A DNA stretch of 64,000 bases from Flavobacterium aerium (GTDB taxonomy: Bacteria; Bacteroidota; Bacteroidia; Flavobacteriales; Flavobacteriaceae). This document shows, one piece after another, positions 54,920 to 62,666 of this stretch (positions are counted from its first letter, which is position 1; each line of letters starts with the position of its first letter). Both the position numbers and the translations under genes were made by a program. The notes below the pieces were generated by a model. That model was not told the DNA's origin. It saw only the letters and a list, made by a program, of their open reading frames with translations, and searched no databases. The DNA lies in assembly GCF_030766725.1 (NCBI RefSeq), contig NZ_JARQWR010000006.1, positions 1 through 64,000 on the forward strand. Reading direction: 5' to 3'.

Positions 54920-56338
54920 TTAAAATTTGTTTTCTACTTCTGCTGCTTGTAGCATTAAGTAGTGTAAGTCTGTATTTTTTACGAAAGGTTTCAATAATTC
55001 ACTTCCAGGGCCATACATTGCTAATTCAACATAATCTGCTGAGTGATTCATACTGATCCATCCTACAGAATTTGTTTTTTGTTGTATATCAGCCAAGGCT
55101 TTAAATGGTAAATGTTTTAAATTATATAAACCTTCTTCTTTATTTAAATTATCGTAATAGCTTAGAATTATTTTTGCTTCAGCATCAGTAATAGTCAAGC
55201 CACCATTTGCAAATTCAATACGCTCACGAATTTGAGAAGTTGTAGATGATTTTGAAATGCCACTTAAAATCCAATCATTAGTATGTTTGTATTTTTGAAT
55301 GCTGTCAAAATTATCGTTTGCTTCTTTACCATAGATTACGCCAGGGTTTGCATTACCATGATCAGTAGTGATAATAACTAAAGTGTTTTTGTCTTTTTCA
55401 GCAAAATCAATAGCTACTTTTACTGCTTCATCAAATGATACTTGGTCATTAATCAAGGCTCCGATGTCATTTCCGTGTGCAGCCCAATCTACTTTTCCTG
55501 CTTCAATTTGAAGAACAAAACCATTTTTGTGATCTTTCATTCGGTCAATAGCTTTTTGAGCCATCTCCGCAAGAGTAGGGATATTATACGTTAAATCCTG
55601 ATCATTATTTCTATCCAAAGAATAAGGAAGACCATCGTTATAGAAAACACCAAGAATTGGTTTGTTGTTTGCTGTATCAAATAATTCTTTACGTGTTTTT
55701 GCTACTTGATATCCTGCATTTTTATAGGCAGCATACATGTCTTTTTTGTCTTTACGCTCATCTGCACTGAAATATTCATTTCCACCTCCTAGCATAACAT
55801 CCATGCCCAGTTCTAAATAGGTTTCAGCAATGTTATCCTGTGCATTTCTACTTTTACTATTTACGCAAAATCCAGCTGGAGTTGCATGTGTTATAGGCAC
55901 TGTTGTTACACAACCGGCCATTTTTCCTGCTTTCTTGAATTTTTGCCAGATTGGTAAATGTACTTCTCCTTTTGGGCCAACATTCAAAGAACCATTGTTT
56001 ACACGGAATCCACCACCCCATGAAGAACTACCAGCAGATGAATCGGTAACGATTGAATTAGCAGAAGCAGTATCCATTAATGCACGGCTAATTTTACTAT
56101 CCTTATATAACTGAAGCCAATTACTTCCTTTTCCAGTTTTCCTGTTCAGATATAAATCAGCCATATTCAATGTTCCGGTACTCATACCATCACTTACGAG
56201 AAAAATGATATTTTTGGCTTTTTTGCCTTTATTTGAAGATGTTAAATCTATATCCTGCGCTACGCCTTGTAAAGGTGTAATGATTGCTGACCCTAAGGCA
56301 AACAAAGATCCATTACGGAAAAACTTCCTTCTATCCAT
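54920..56338 (-). CDS. phoA: Alkaline phosphatase, Tat-exported
   Basis: 472 residues. It starts DRRKFFRNGSLFALG, a twin-arginine signal. The PhoA fold follows: metal ligand D50 in FLVSDGMS, the nucleophile region TDSSAGSSSWGGG (D99, S100), and the later ITTDHGN and NHSADYVEL metal-binding segments. It releases phosphate from monoesters outside the cytoplasm. The Tat signal implies folding or metal loading before export. No pho-box could be recognised. Confidence 0.93.
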   Translation of the reverse strand: MDRRKFFRNGSLFALGSAIITPLQGVAQDIDLTSSNKGKKAKNIIFLVSDGMSTGTLNMADLYLNRKTGKGSNWLQLYKDSKISRALMDTASANSIVTDSSAGSSSWGGGFRVNNGSLNVGPKGEVHLPIWQKFKKAGKMAGCVTTVPITHATPAGFCVNSKSRNAQDNIAETYLELGMDVMLGGGNEYFSADERKDKKDMYAAYKNAGYQVAKTRKELFDTANNKPILGVFYNDGLPYSLDRNNDQDLTYNIPTLAEMAQKAIDRMKDHKNGFVLQIEAGKVDWAAHGNDIGALINDQVSFDEAVKVAIDFAEKDKNTLVIITTDHGNANPGVIYGKEANDNFDSIQKYKHTNDWILSGISKSSTTSQIRERIEFANGGLTITDAEAKIILSYYDNLNKEEGLYNLKHLPFKALADIQQKTNSVGWISMNHSADYVELAMYGPGSELLKPFVKNTDLHYLMLQAAEVENKF

Positions 56339-56373
56339 TGTAATTTAGTATTGTGTTGTTGTTAAACAATGCA

Positions 56374-56381
56374 CAAAGATA
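56374..56381 (-). promoter_or_regulatory. -7 element of the alkaline phosphatase gene
   Basis: Minus-strand TATCTTTG matches TAnnTTTG, 35 bp before the start, between the COG0523 stop and phoA. Confidence 0.6.
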
Positions 56382-56387
56382 AAAAAA

Positions 56388-57632
56388 CTATAAGTCATGG
56401 AATGTTACGTTAGTATTATTTTCAGAAAATTGTCGAGGAATAGGAAAGGAGTCTTTGCTAGGAAAGAAGCCATCCTGTAAATCCATGAGATCATCTGGTG
56501 TACAAAGACAGGCAATAAGGTCTTTTTTGATGACCTCTTCGTCAATGTCTTGACCTATAAATACAAGTTCATTCATGCGATCACCAAATTCTAATGTCCA
56601 TTTGGATTCAATAGCTTTTTGATTCTCAATAAAACTGGAATATTGAATACGCTCACCAAATGGCATACTAGCCCACCATACACCAGCACCTTCTGCTCGT
56701 AGTGAACCGCCTGCTTGACTCCAGTTAAGTGCTTGTTTGGGTCTTGAAGCAAGCCAAAATAATCCTTTACTTCGAATAATTGAGGTTGGGAATTCCTGAT
56801 CTAAATAGTTCCAAAAACGCTGCGGATGAAAAGGTCTGGGATCACGAAATACAAAAGAACTGATTCCATACTCTTCTGTTTCAGGAGTATGCTCATTTTC
56901 CAATTCTCTAATCCATCCCGCAGATGATTCGGCTTTTTCATAATCAAATAAACCTGTATTGATTACTTCTTTTAAATCAATTCTTCCAAATTGAGAAGCA
57001 ATAATCTTAGCAACAGGATTCAGTTTTTTTAGGGTTGCATACAGAACATCAAGATGATCTTTCTGTATTAAATCAGTTTTGTTGAGGATTATGACGTTGG
57101 CAAATTCGATTTGATCCACCAATAAATTTACAATAGTGCGAGTATCTCCTTCAATATCACTTGCATTTCGGTCCATCAAGGTTTCTGCTGTGCTGAGGTC
57201 TTTGAAGAAATTAAAACCATCGATAACGGTCACCATAGTATCAATATAGCTAAACTGTGATAAATCAACATTTTCATCCTCATTGACAAAGGTAAATGTT
57301 TGTGCAACAGGGATCGGTTCACTGATCCCGGTACTTTCGATTAATAAGTAATCAAATCGGTTTTCACGAGCGAGTTTTTCTACTTCAACCATCAGATCTT
57401 CCCGCAAAGTACAGCATATACATCCATTGGTCATTTCAACCAGTTTTTCTTCCGTACGAGACAATGTATTTCCATTTTCAACCAATCGAGCATCAAAATT
57501 AATTTCACTCATATCATTGACAATAACAGCTACTTTTAAGCCTTCTTTATTGTGTAATATATGATTTAATAAGGTGGTTTTTCCGGCTCCTAAAAATCCA
57601 CTCAAGACAGTAACTGGCAATTTCTTATTCAT
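56388..57632 (-). CDS. COG0523 metallochaperone-type GTPase (CobW/ZigA family)
   Basis: 414 residues. Walker A GFLGAGKT at 12-19, the metal-binding GCICC at 70-74, NKTD in ILNKTDLI, and the CobW C-terminal domain ([13 protein letters not shown]) are all present. Family members move zinc or other metals to client proteins in scarcity. The start is set at 57632 ([13 protein letters not shown]), overlapping the MerC-like gene by 8 bp, so the two are translationally coupled. The neighbouring Fur-family gene points to zinc-dependent control. Confidence 0.93.
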   Translation of the reverse strand: MNKKLPVTVLSGFLGAGKTTLLNHILHNKEGLKVAVIVNDMSEINFDARLVENGNTLSRTEEKLVEMTNGCICCTLREDLMVEVEKLARENRFDYLLIESTGISEPIPVAQTFTFVNEDENVDLSQFSYIDTMVTVIDGFNFFKDLSTAETLMDRNASDIEGDTRTIVNLLVDQIEFANVIILNKTDLIQKDHLDVLYATLKKLNPVAKIIASQFGRIDLKEVINTGLFDYEKAESSAGWIRELENEHTPETEEYGISSFVFRDPRPFHPQRFWNYLDQEFPTSIIRSKGLFWLASRPKQALNWSQAGGSLRAEGAGVWWASMPFGERIQYSSFIENQKAIESKWTLEFGDRMNELVFIGQDIDEEVIKKDLIACLCTPDDLMDLQDGFFPSKDSFPIPRQFSENNTNVTFHDL

Positions 57633-57975
57633 GTCTGTGATTTTTGAAGTTAATGATGTGACCAATAATTAGTCCTGCACCTCCTAGATAAATTAAATTG
57701 CTGTGGTGATGCAATATTATTTCTAATATAACGCTACAGTATATAAGTGCTATAGAAAGCCATAAAACGCCTATAGTCCATTTTGAATCTGTTTTTTTTG
57801 TTATTTTTACAACAGCAAATAACCCAATGGTTGCAAAAGTAAAATCAATCCATGGATTGTGGCTTATTCCCAAGGGAATAATAGTTAAAAGAGGGAAAGC
57901 TAAACAATGAATTAGACATAATGTAGCACTAGATATACCGAGTATATCGTACGAAGAGGAATTGTTTTTTTTCAT
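57625..57975 (-). CDS. MerC-like membrane protein
   Basis: 116 residues with four predicted membrane helices. The first contains [14 protein letters not shown], a CxxxC pair typical of the MerC family. The end is histidine-rich (HHHSN, NHRHE). Known MerC proteins carry mercury, but in this place, with COG0523 and a Fur-type regulator, zinc or another metal is more likely. It overlaps the GTPase gene by 8 bp. Confidence 0.87.
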   Translation of the reverse strand: MKKNNSSSYDILGISSATLCLIHCLAFPLLTIIPLGISHNPWIDFTFATIGLFAVVKITKKTDSKWTIGVLWLSIALIYCSVILEIILHHHSNLIYLGGAGLIIGHIINFKNHRHE

Positions 57976-57993
57976 AATTATATTTTATTAAAC

Positions 57994-58006
57994 GCAACAG
58001 TGTTGC
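57994..58006. promoter_or_regulatory. Putative metal-regulator operator, 13-bp perfect palindrome
   Basis: GCAACAGTGTTGC is perfectly symmetric around one central base. It lies in the 56-bp divergent gap and abuts the minus-strand -7 box. A Fur-family regulator gene starts 26 bp away. Confidence 0.72.
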
Positions 58007-58013
58007 AAATATA
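58006..58013 (-). promoter_or_regulatory. -7 element of MerC-COG0523
   Basis: Minus-strand TATATTTG matches TAnnTTTG; a TTG lies 16 bp further upstream. It shares one base with the palindrome, so a bound repressor would block it. Confidence 0.65.
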
Positions 58014-58016
58014 AAT

Positions 58017-58024
58017 TAATTTTG
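58017..58024 (+). promoter_or_regulatory. -7 element of the Fur-family gene
   Basis: TAATTTTG matches TAnnTTTG, 7 bp before the ATG. The palindrome at 57994-58006 covers its upstream region, consistent with autoregulation. Confidence 0.6.
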
Positions 58025-58031
58025 CATTACA

Positions 58032-58433
58032 ATGGAGAAAAAAATAAAAAGAGAAAGAAATTCTGTTACTAAAACAGAAATTATCAGAATCTTGGAAGAA
58101 CATAAATCAGCACTGGCACATAAAGATTTCCAACATGCATTTGGAGATAAATGTGATCGAGTAACTATTTATAGAGCTTTAGATCGTTTAGTAGAGGAAG
58201 GAAAACTACATAAAGTAGTCAATGTGGATGGAGTAGTGCAGTATGCAATTTGTCATAACTGTAAAGACCATCATCATCATGATCACGTACATTTTAATTG
58301 CACTTCTTGTGGAAAAGTTTCCTGTATAGAAAACATAAAGCCGCAGTTTGTATTACCTGCGGCTTATAAAATTGAAGAAATTCAATGTGTCGTATCAGGT
58401 ACTTGCCCTGAATGTAATGCTATTACAAAATAG
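58032..58433 (+). CDS. zur: Fur-family transcriptional regulator, probably Zur
   Basis: 133 residues. The winged-helix part has DRVTIYRALDRLVEEGKLHKV, followed by a histidine-rich HHHHDHVHF segment. Two structural zinc pairs are visible: CTSCGKVSC and CPEC. The gene neighbours (MerC-like and COG0523) favour zinc sensing over iron. It should repress when the metal is plentiful. The 3' end overlaps convergent lysA by 11 bp. Identity as Zur rather than Fur is inferred from context. Confidence 0.85.
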   Translation: MEKKIKRERNSVTKTEIIRILEEHKSALAHKDFQHAFGDKCDRVTIYRALDRLVEEGKLHKVVNVDGVVQYAICHNCKDHHHHDHVHFNCTSCGKVSCIENIKPQFVLPAAYKIEEIQCVVSGTCPECNAITK

Positions 58434-59643
58434 CGTAGTCTAATTGAAGTTCTACTTGGTTTTTAAGAAGGTCTTCAAAAGTTTCTCTTTGTCTAATCAA
58501 GTGACCTTTTCCTTCCAACCAAAGAACTTCTGCTGGTTTGTAACGTGAATTATAGTTGGATGCCATTGAGAAACAATAAGCACCCGCATTTCTAAAACAT
58601 AAAATATCACCTTCAGTAATTTCTGAAATTCGTCTGTTATTTGCAAAAGTATCTGTTTCACAGATGTATCCAACGACAGAATAGAATCGCTCTTTCCCTT
58701 TTGGATTGGATATATTTTCAATAAAATGTTGAGATCCATAAAGCATTGGTCGTATCAAATGATTGAACCCTGAATCTATTCCTGCAAATACCGTTGAGGT
58801 AGTTTGTTTTACTACATTTACTTTGGCTAAGAAATAACCCGCTTCACTTACCAAGAATTTACCAGGCTCAAAAGCTAAAGTCAGTTCACGGCCATATTCT
58901 TTGCAGAAAGTATTGAATCTTTTAGTCAGTTTACGACCAAATTCTTCCACATTTGTTTCAATATCCCCTTTACTATAGGGAACTTTAAAGCCACTACCAA
59001 AATCAATAAAATCTAATGTTTTGAAGTGTTTTGCAGCTTCAAATAGGATTTCGGCAGCATATAAAAATACTTCTATATCCAGAATATCAGAACCAGTATG
59101 CATATGGATTCCATTGATATGCATATTTGTGTTTTCCACGATACGTAATAAATGTGGCATCTGATGGATAGAAATTCCAAATTTTGAATCAATATGTCCT
59201 ACAGAAATATTAGTATTACCACCTGCCATAACATGTGGGTTGATGCGAATACATACCGGAACTTCTGGATGTTTTGTTCCAAATTGTTCTAGAATGGATA
59301 GATTGTCGATATTGATTTGCACACCCAATTGAGCAACAGCTTCAATTTCTTCAAAAGAAACACCATTAGGTGTGTATATAATTTTCTCAGGTTCAAATCC
59401 TGCATGCAAACCTAATTGAACTTCCTGAATAGAGACAGTATCAAGACCAGAACCCATTTGCTTCAGTAATTGAAGTATTGCAACATTGGACAATGCTTTG
59501 ACAGCATAATTGATTCTTACGTGATCTACTTTGGCAAATGCATCAACTAATCTTTTATACTGAGATTGAATTTTTGAGGCATCATAAACATATAATGGAC
59601 TTCCAAATTCTTGTGCGAGTTGTAATAATTCTTTCGGTTGCAT
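58423..59643 (-). CDS. lysA: Diaminopimelate decarboxylase
   Basis: 406 residues, fold-type III PLP enzyme. The PLP lysine is K49 in RINYAVKAL; the HMHTGSDI and DFGSGFKVPY segments, the FEPGKFLVSEAGY block and CETDTFANNR are all present. It makes lysine from meso-diaminopimelate. Its 3' end overlaps the regulator gene by 11 bp on the opposite strand. Confidence 0.96.
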   Translation of the reverse strand: MQPKELLQLAQEFGSPLYVYDASKIQSQYKRLVDAFAKVDHVRINYAVKALSNVAILQLLKQMGSGLDTVSIQEVQLGLHAGFEPEKIIYTPNGVSFEEIEAVAQLGVQINIDNLSILEQFGTKHPEVPVCIRINPHVMAGGNTNISVGHIDSKFGISIHQMPHLLRIVENTNMHINGIHMHTGSDILDIEVFLYAAEILFEAAKHFKTLDFIDFGSGFKVPYSKGDIETNVEEFGRKLTKRFNTFCKEYGRELTLAFEPGKFLVSEAGYFLAKVNVVKQTTSTVFAGIDSGFNHLIRPMLYGSQHFIENISNPKGKERFYSVVGYICETDTFANNRRISEITEGDILCFRNAGAYCFSMASNYNSRYKPAEVLWLEGKGHLIRQRETFEDLLKNQVELQLDYAIL

Positions 59644-59662
59644 AGATTGTATTAATTTTTAA

Positions 59663-59670
59663 CAAATGTA
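59663..59670 (-). promoter_or_regulatory. -7 element of lysA
   Basis: Minus-strand TACATTTG matches TAnnTTTG, 19 bp before the lysA ATG. Confidence 0.6.
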
Positions 59671-59703
59671 TTACGTGCATTTCGAGTAAACAAAAAAATA
59701 ACA

Positions 59704-59736
59704 ATTAATAACAAAATACAACATTTTGTTATTAAT
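59704..59736. repeat. 14-bp perfect inverted repeat upstream of lysA
   Basis: ATTAATAACAAAAT and its exact complement around ACAAC. It sits between the lysA -7 box and a plus-strand -7 box at 59751-59758, with its right arm holding a TTTG that could be the -33 of the latter. It looks like an operator or an AT-rich hairpin. Confidence 0.75.
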
Positions 59737-60112
59737 GAAACTTCAAAATCTATTTTTGTTATAAAAAAAATATTTTTAACTAAAGTAGAGATTTTAGAAC
59801 CACATCTGGTTATCAACCCAAGAACAATTAATTCGTATTTGTATGAATATTTTTATTTAAATCAAAAATTGTCTTATTCGACTATAAAAATGAATTATTC
59901 CTTCCCTTATTCTTATGTAAAAGAAAGAAATTGTACACAGCTTTTAAAATTTTCAAGCTAAAAAAATCTGTTTATTAATAGAGATTAAATATGAACTATT
60001 AAAAATTGAGTATTTCATTAAGTCTAAATCACAATGGCTTGATGTAAAATTAGTATTAGTTAGCCTGTGAAGGATTGGATATACAATTATGTAATCAAAG
60101 AAATTAAACATC
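59737..60112 (+). other. AT-rich intergenic stretch with a possible plus-strand promoter
   Basis: TATTTTTG at 59751-59758 matches TAnnTTTG, but the next gene is about 355 bp away. A 23-codon ATG frame at 59890-59961 is present, without any sign of being real. No tRNA or clear RNA fold was seen. Confidence 0.4.
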
Positions 60113-60538
60113 ATGAAAAAAAAAATTACTCTTTTTAGCTTAATAATAGCTTTAAGTTCTTGTTCAACAGATAGTTTTGAAAACTCAGTACCAATTACTA
60201 GAGATAATAAGTATTTGCCTCGAGTTGATAAAAAATATATTTTACCTCCTAAATGGTTACATGGAACCTTCCAAAGTAATTACTATTATACATTAACAAT
60301 CGTAGATGGTCCAAATATTTCAATAGACGTGAATAAGCCGCAATATTATACTTTTGATATGTTTACGATTAACACATTAACAGCGAGTTTAATAAAGCTA
60401 GATGATTGGACATTTATTATAAAAAAGGATAATGTTACATTCGCATTTTATAAGATTACTGGACAAAATTTTATTTTAAAAATAACTAAAGCTGATGGAA
60501 TAGAACTAAATTATGCTCATTGGTTTAGAGTAGATTAA
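60113..60538 (+). CDS. Small orphan lipoprotein
   Basis: 141 residues with lipobox LSSC (Cys17). The mature part (VDKKYILPPKWLHGTFQSNYYYTLTIVDG ... DDWTFIIKKDNVTFAFYKI) looks like one small beta-sheet domain, similar in style to lipocalin-like lipoproteins, but I recognise no family. It stands alone in AT-rich DNA with more than 300 bp free on each side and no terminator seen, which suggests a recent or mobile gene. Confidence 0.65.
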   Translation: MKKKITLFSLIIALSSCSTDSFENSVPITRDNKYLPRVDKKYILPPKWLHGTFQSNYYYTLTIVDGPNISIDVNKPQYYTFDMFTINTLTASLIKLDDWTFIIKKDNVTFAFYKITGQNFILKITKADGIELNYAHWFRVD

Positions 60539-60831
60539 GGATAAAAAACTTTTACAAATACTAAATTATTTGAGTCTACTATAGAGTAATTTATACTCAT
60601 AGAAAATGATTGAGAATTCAGCAATTTATTTCTTTTTGATATTATTATTTAGTACCAATTGGTATATTTTTTAATTGAAAAAAGAAGTAGACTAAATCAT
60701 AGATACTATAAAAAAAGAGATGAGAATAGATTGTTGTTATATTATCGTAAAATTATAGTTGTGAAAGGGTACAATTAAAAATCATATGAAAGTCTTATCA
60801 AAAAAGATTAGGCATTATCAATGTAGTTTGT
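60539..60831. other. Intergenic stretch before sucC
   Basis: AT-rich, without genes. A 12-bp palindrome TACCAATTGGTA at 60653-60664 is the only notable element; it resembles a TetR-type operator, but no TetR gene is nearby. The upstream in-frame ATG at 60786 is not used for sucC. Confidence 0.4.
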
Positions 60832-60839
60832 TATTTTTG
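60832..60839 (+). promoter_or_regulatory. -7 element of sucC
   Basis: TATTTTTG matches TAnnTTTG, 36 bp before the chosen ATG at 60876. It lies inside the longer frame that starts at 60786, which supports the later start. Confidence 0.6.
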
Positions 60840-60875
60840 TGGCACTTTTTTAATAAAGATAAACTCATCACAATT

Positions 60876-62072
60876 ATGAATTTACACGAATATCAAGGGA
60901 AAGAAATATTAGCCAGTCATGGTGTAAGAGTGCAACGTGGTATTGTTGCAGATAGTCCAGCTGAAGCGGTTGAAGCAGCTAAGAAATTAACAGAAGAAAC
61001 TGGAACACAGTGGTATGTTATCAAAGCACAAGTTCACGCTGGTGGACGTGGTAAAGGTGGTGGAGTAAAACTTGCCAAAAACTTACAACAAGTTGAAGAA
61101 ATTTCAGGCCAAATCATTGGAATGGATTTAGTTACGCCACAAACATCTGCTGCTGGTAAAAGAGTACACACGGTATTAGTTGCTGAAGATGTTTACTATC
61201 CAGGAGAAAGTGAAACTTCTGAGTTTTATGTTTCTGTATTATTAAACAGAGCAAAAGGACGTAACATGATTATGTATTCTACTGAAGGTGGAATGGATAT
61301 TGAAGAAGTTGCTGAACATACACCTCATTTAATTTTCACAGAAGAAATCGATCCTGCTGTAGGTTTAATGCCTTTCCAAGCAAGAAGAGTTGCTTTTAAC
61401 TTAGGTTTATCTGGAAATGCATTCAAAGAAATGACGCAATTCATTGCTTCATTATATGCTGCATATATCCAAAGTGATGCTTCAATGTTCGAAATCAACC
61501 CAGTATTAAAAACATCTGACAATAAAATTTTAGCAGTTGATGCGAAAGTTGCATTGGATGATAATGCTTTATACAGACAAAAGACTTACGAAGCAATGCG
61601 TGATATCCGTGAGGAGAATGCAATTGAAGTAGAAGCAAAAGAAGCAGGTCTTAACTATGTAGATCTTGACGGTACAGTTGGATGTATGGTAAACGGAGCT
61701 GGTTTAGCAATGGCTACTATGGATTTAATTAAATATGCAGGTTTTGAACCAGCTAACTTCCTTGACGTAGGTGGTACTGCTGATGCAAAACGTGTAGAAT
61801 TAGCATTCCGTATTATCTTAAAAGATCCAAACGTAGAAGCTATTTTGATTAACATTTTTGGAGGAATCGTTCGTTGTGACCGTGTTGCTCAAGGTGTTGT
61901 TGATGCTTACAAAAACATGGGTGATGCTATTAAAGTGCCAATCATTGTACGTTTACAAGGAACAAATGCTGAAATTGCAAAAGAATTAATTGATAATTCT
62001 GGTATGCCAATTTTATCTGCAGTTGAATTCCAAGAAGCAGCAGATCAAGTTCAAGCAGCTTTAAAGAAATAA
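60876..62072 (+). CDS. sucC: Succinate--CoA ligase (ADP-forming), beta subunit
   Basis: 398 residues. An ATP-grasp domain ([33 protein letters not shown]) and a C-terminal CoA-ligase domain ([19 protein letters not shown], then [15 protein letters not shown]) are present. It makes succinate and ATP from succinyl-CoA in the TCA cycle. sucD is not adjacent, as is usual in Flavobacteriaceae. The start at 60876 is preferred over 60786, because the promoter box lies between them. Confidence 0.97.
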   Translation: MNLHEYQGKEILASHGVRVQRGIVADSPAEAVEAAKKLTEETGTQWYVIKAQVHAGGRGKGGGVKLAKNLQQVEEISGQIIGMDLVTPQTSAAGKRVHTVLVAEDVYYPGESETSEFYVSVLLNRAKGRNMIMYSTEGGMDIEEVAEHTPHLIFTEEIDPAVGLMPFQARRVAFNLGLSGNAFKEMTQFIASLYAAYIQSDASMFEINPVLKTSDNKILAVDAKVALDDNALYRQKTYEAMRDIREENAIEVEAKEAGLNYVDLDGTVGCMVNGAGLAMATMDLIKYAGFEPANFLDVGGTADAKRVELAFRIILKDPNVEAILINIFGGIVRCDRVAQGVVDAYKNMGDAIKVPIIVRLQGTNAEIAKELIDNSGMPILSAVEFQEAADQVQAALKK

Positions 62073-62086
62073 TACATATTGTTTAG

Positions 62087-62108
62087 TATCCCAATTTCGA
62101 TTGGGATA
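62087..62108 (+). terminator. Hairpin with TTCG tetraloop after sucC
   Basis: Perfect 9-bp stem TATCCCAAT/ATTGGGATA closed by TTCG, 15 bp after the stop. The following tail is AT-rich but not a pure T-run, so it may mainly protect the 3' end. Confidence 0.65.
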
Positions 62109-62124
62109 TTAAAATTATTTTATA

Positions 62125-62160
62125 AAAAAAATACTGAATCTTAGATTCAGTATTTTTTGT
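62125..62160. terminator. Bidirectional terminator overlapping the DUF1456 stop
   Basis: Perfect 10-bp stem ATACTGAATC/GATTCAGTAT with a 3-nt loop, A-tract before and T-tract after. The last codon and the TGA stop of the DUF1456 gene lie inside the right arm. Confidence 0.85.
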
Positions 62161-62581
62161 TTTTACCATTATTGAATTTTACTTTTTCAACAACTTGTAT
62201 TTTTGGTTCAACCTTTTTCTTTGGGTTCGCTTTAAAGGTTGGTTTGAATCCCTTTGATTTTGCTTTATCCTCTGTTTGTTTCGGTTTAAATTCTGTTTTG
62301 GAATCAGAAGGTCTTGCTGTAGCTTTATGCCCTTTAATCACTTCCATTGGATTTTTAGGTTCTTCTTTAGTACCACGTAAGTGAATAACTAATCCATTTA
62401 GAAAATTACGCAATACCTGATCACCACACTCTACATAATTAGGATGATCATCACTGCGGAAAAAAGCACCCAGTTCTGTTTTAGAAATTCTAAAATCTAC
62501 TAATTCTAAAATTTCTACAATTTGATCATCACGCAACATCAAAGCGACACGTAATTTTTTAAAAATATCATTATTATTCAT
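62147..62581 (-). CDS. DUF1456 (YehS-like) protein
   Basis: 144 residues. The N-terminal part is one and a half DUF1456 helical repeats (NNDIFKKLRVALMLRDDQIVEILEL, then ISKTELGAFFRSDDHPNYVECGDQVLRNFLNGLVIHLRG). The C-terminal ~60 residues are a lysine-rich, disordered tail. The family has no known function. The start is set at 62581 (MNNNDIFKKL) rather than 62605. The stop codon is built into the terminator stem. Confidence 0.87.
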   Translation of the reverse strand: MNNNDIFKKLRVALMLRDDQIVEILELVDFRISKTELGAFFRSDDHPNYVECGDQVLRNFLNGLVIHLRGTKEEPKNPMEVIKGHKATARPSDSKTEFKPKQTEDKAKSKGFKPTFKANPKKKVEPKIQVVEKVKFNNGKNKKY

Positions 62582-62666
62582 GCTGTTCTGTTTTTTAGGA
62601 TACAAAGGTAGTTAATATCGGACATTAAATGTCATGTCACGCTAACTTACCCTTGAATTGGTTTAA

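Noticed and set aside
57994..58024. CRISPR or mobile-element repeat
   Set aside because: It is a single short palindrome between divergent promoters, which fits an operator; no second copy was noticed in the window.
59890..59961. Small protein of 23 codons
   Set aside because: No promoter close by, no recognisable pattern and a composition like the surrounding AT-rich DNA.
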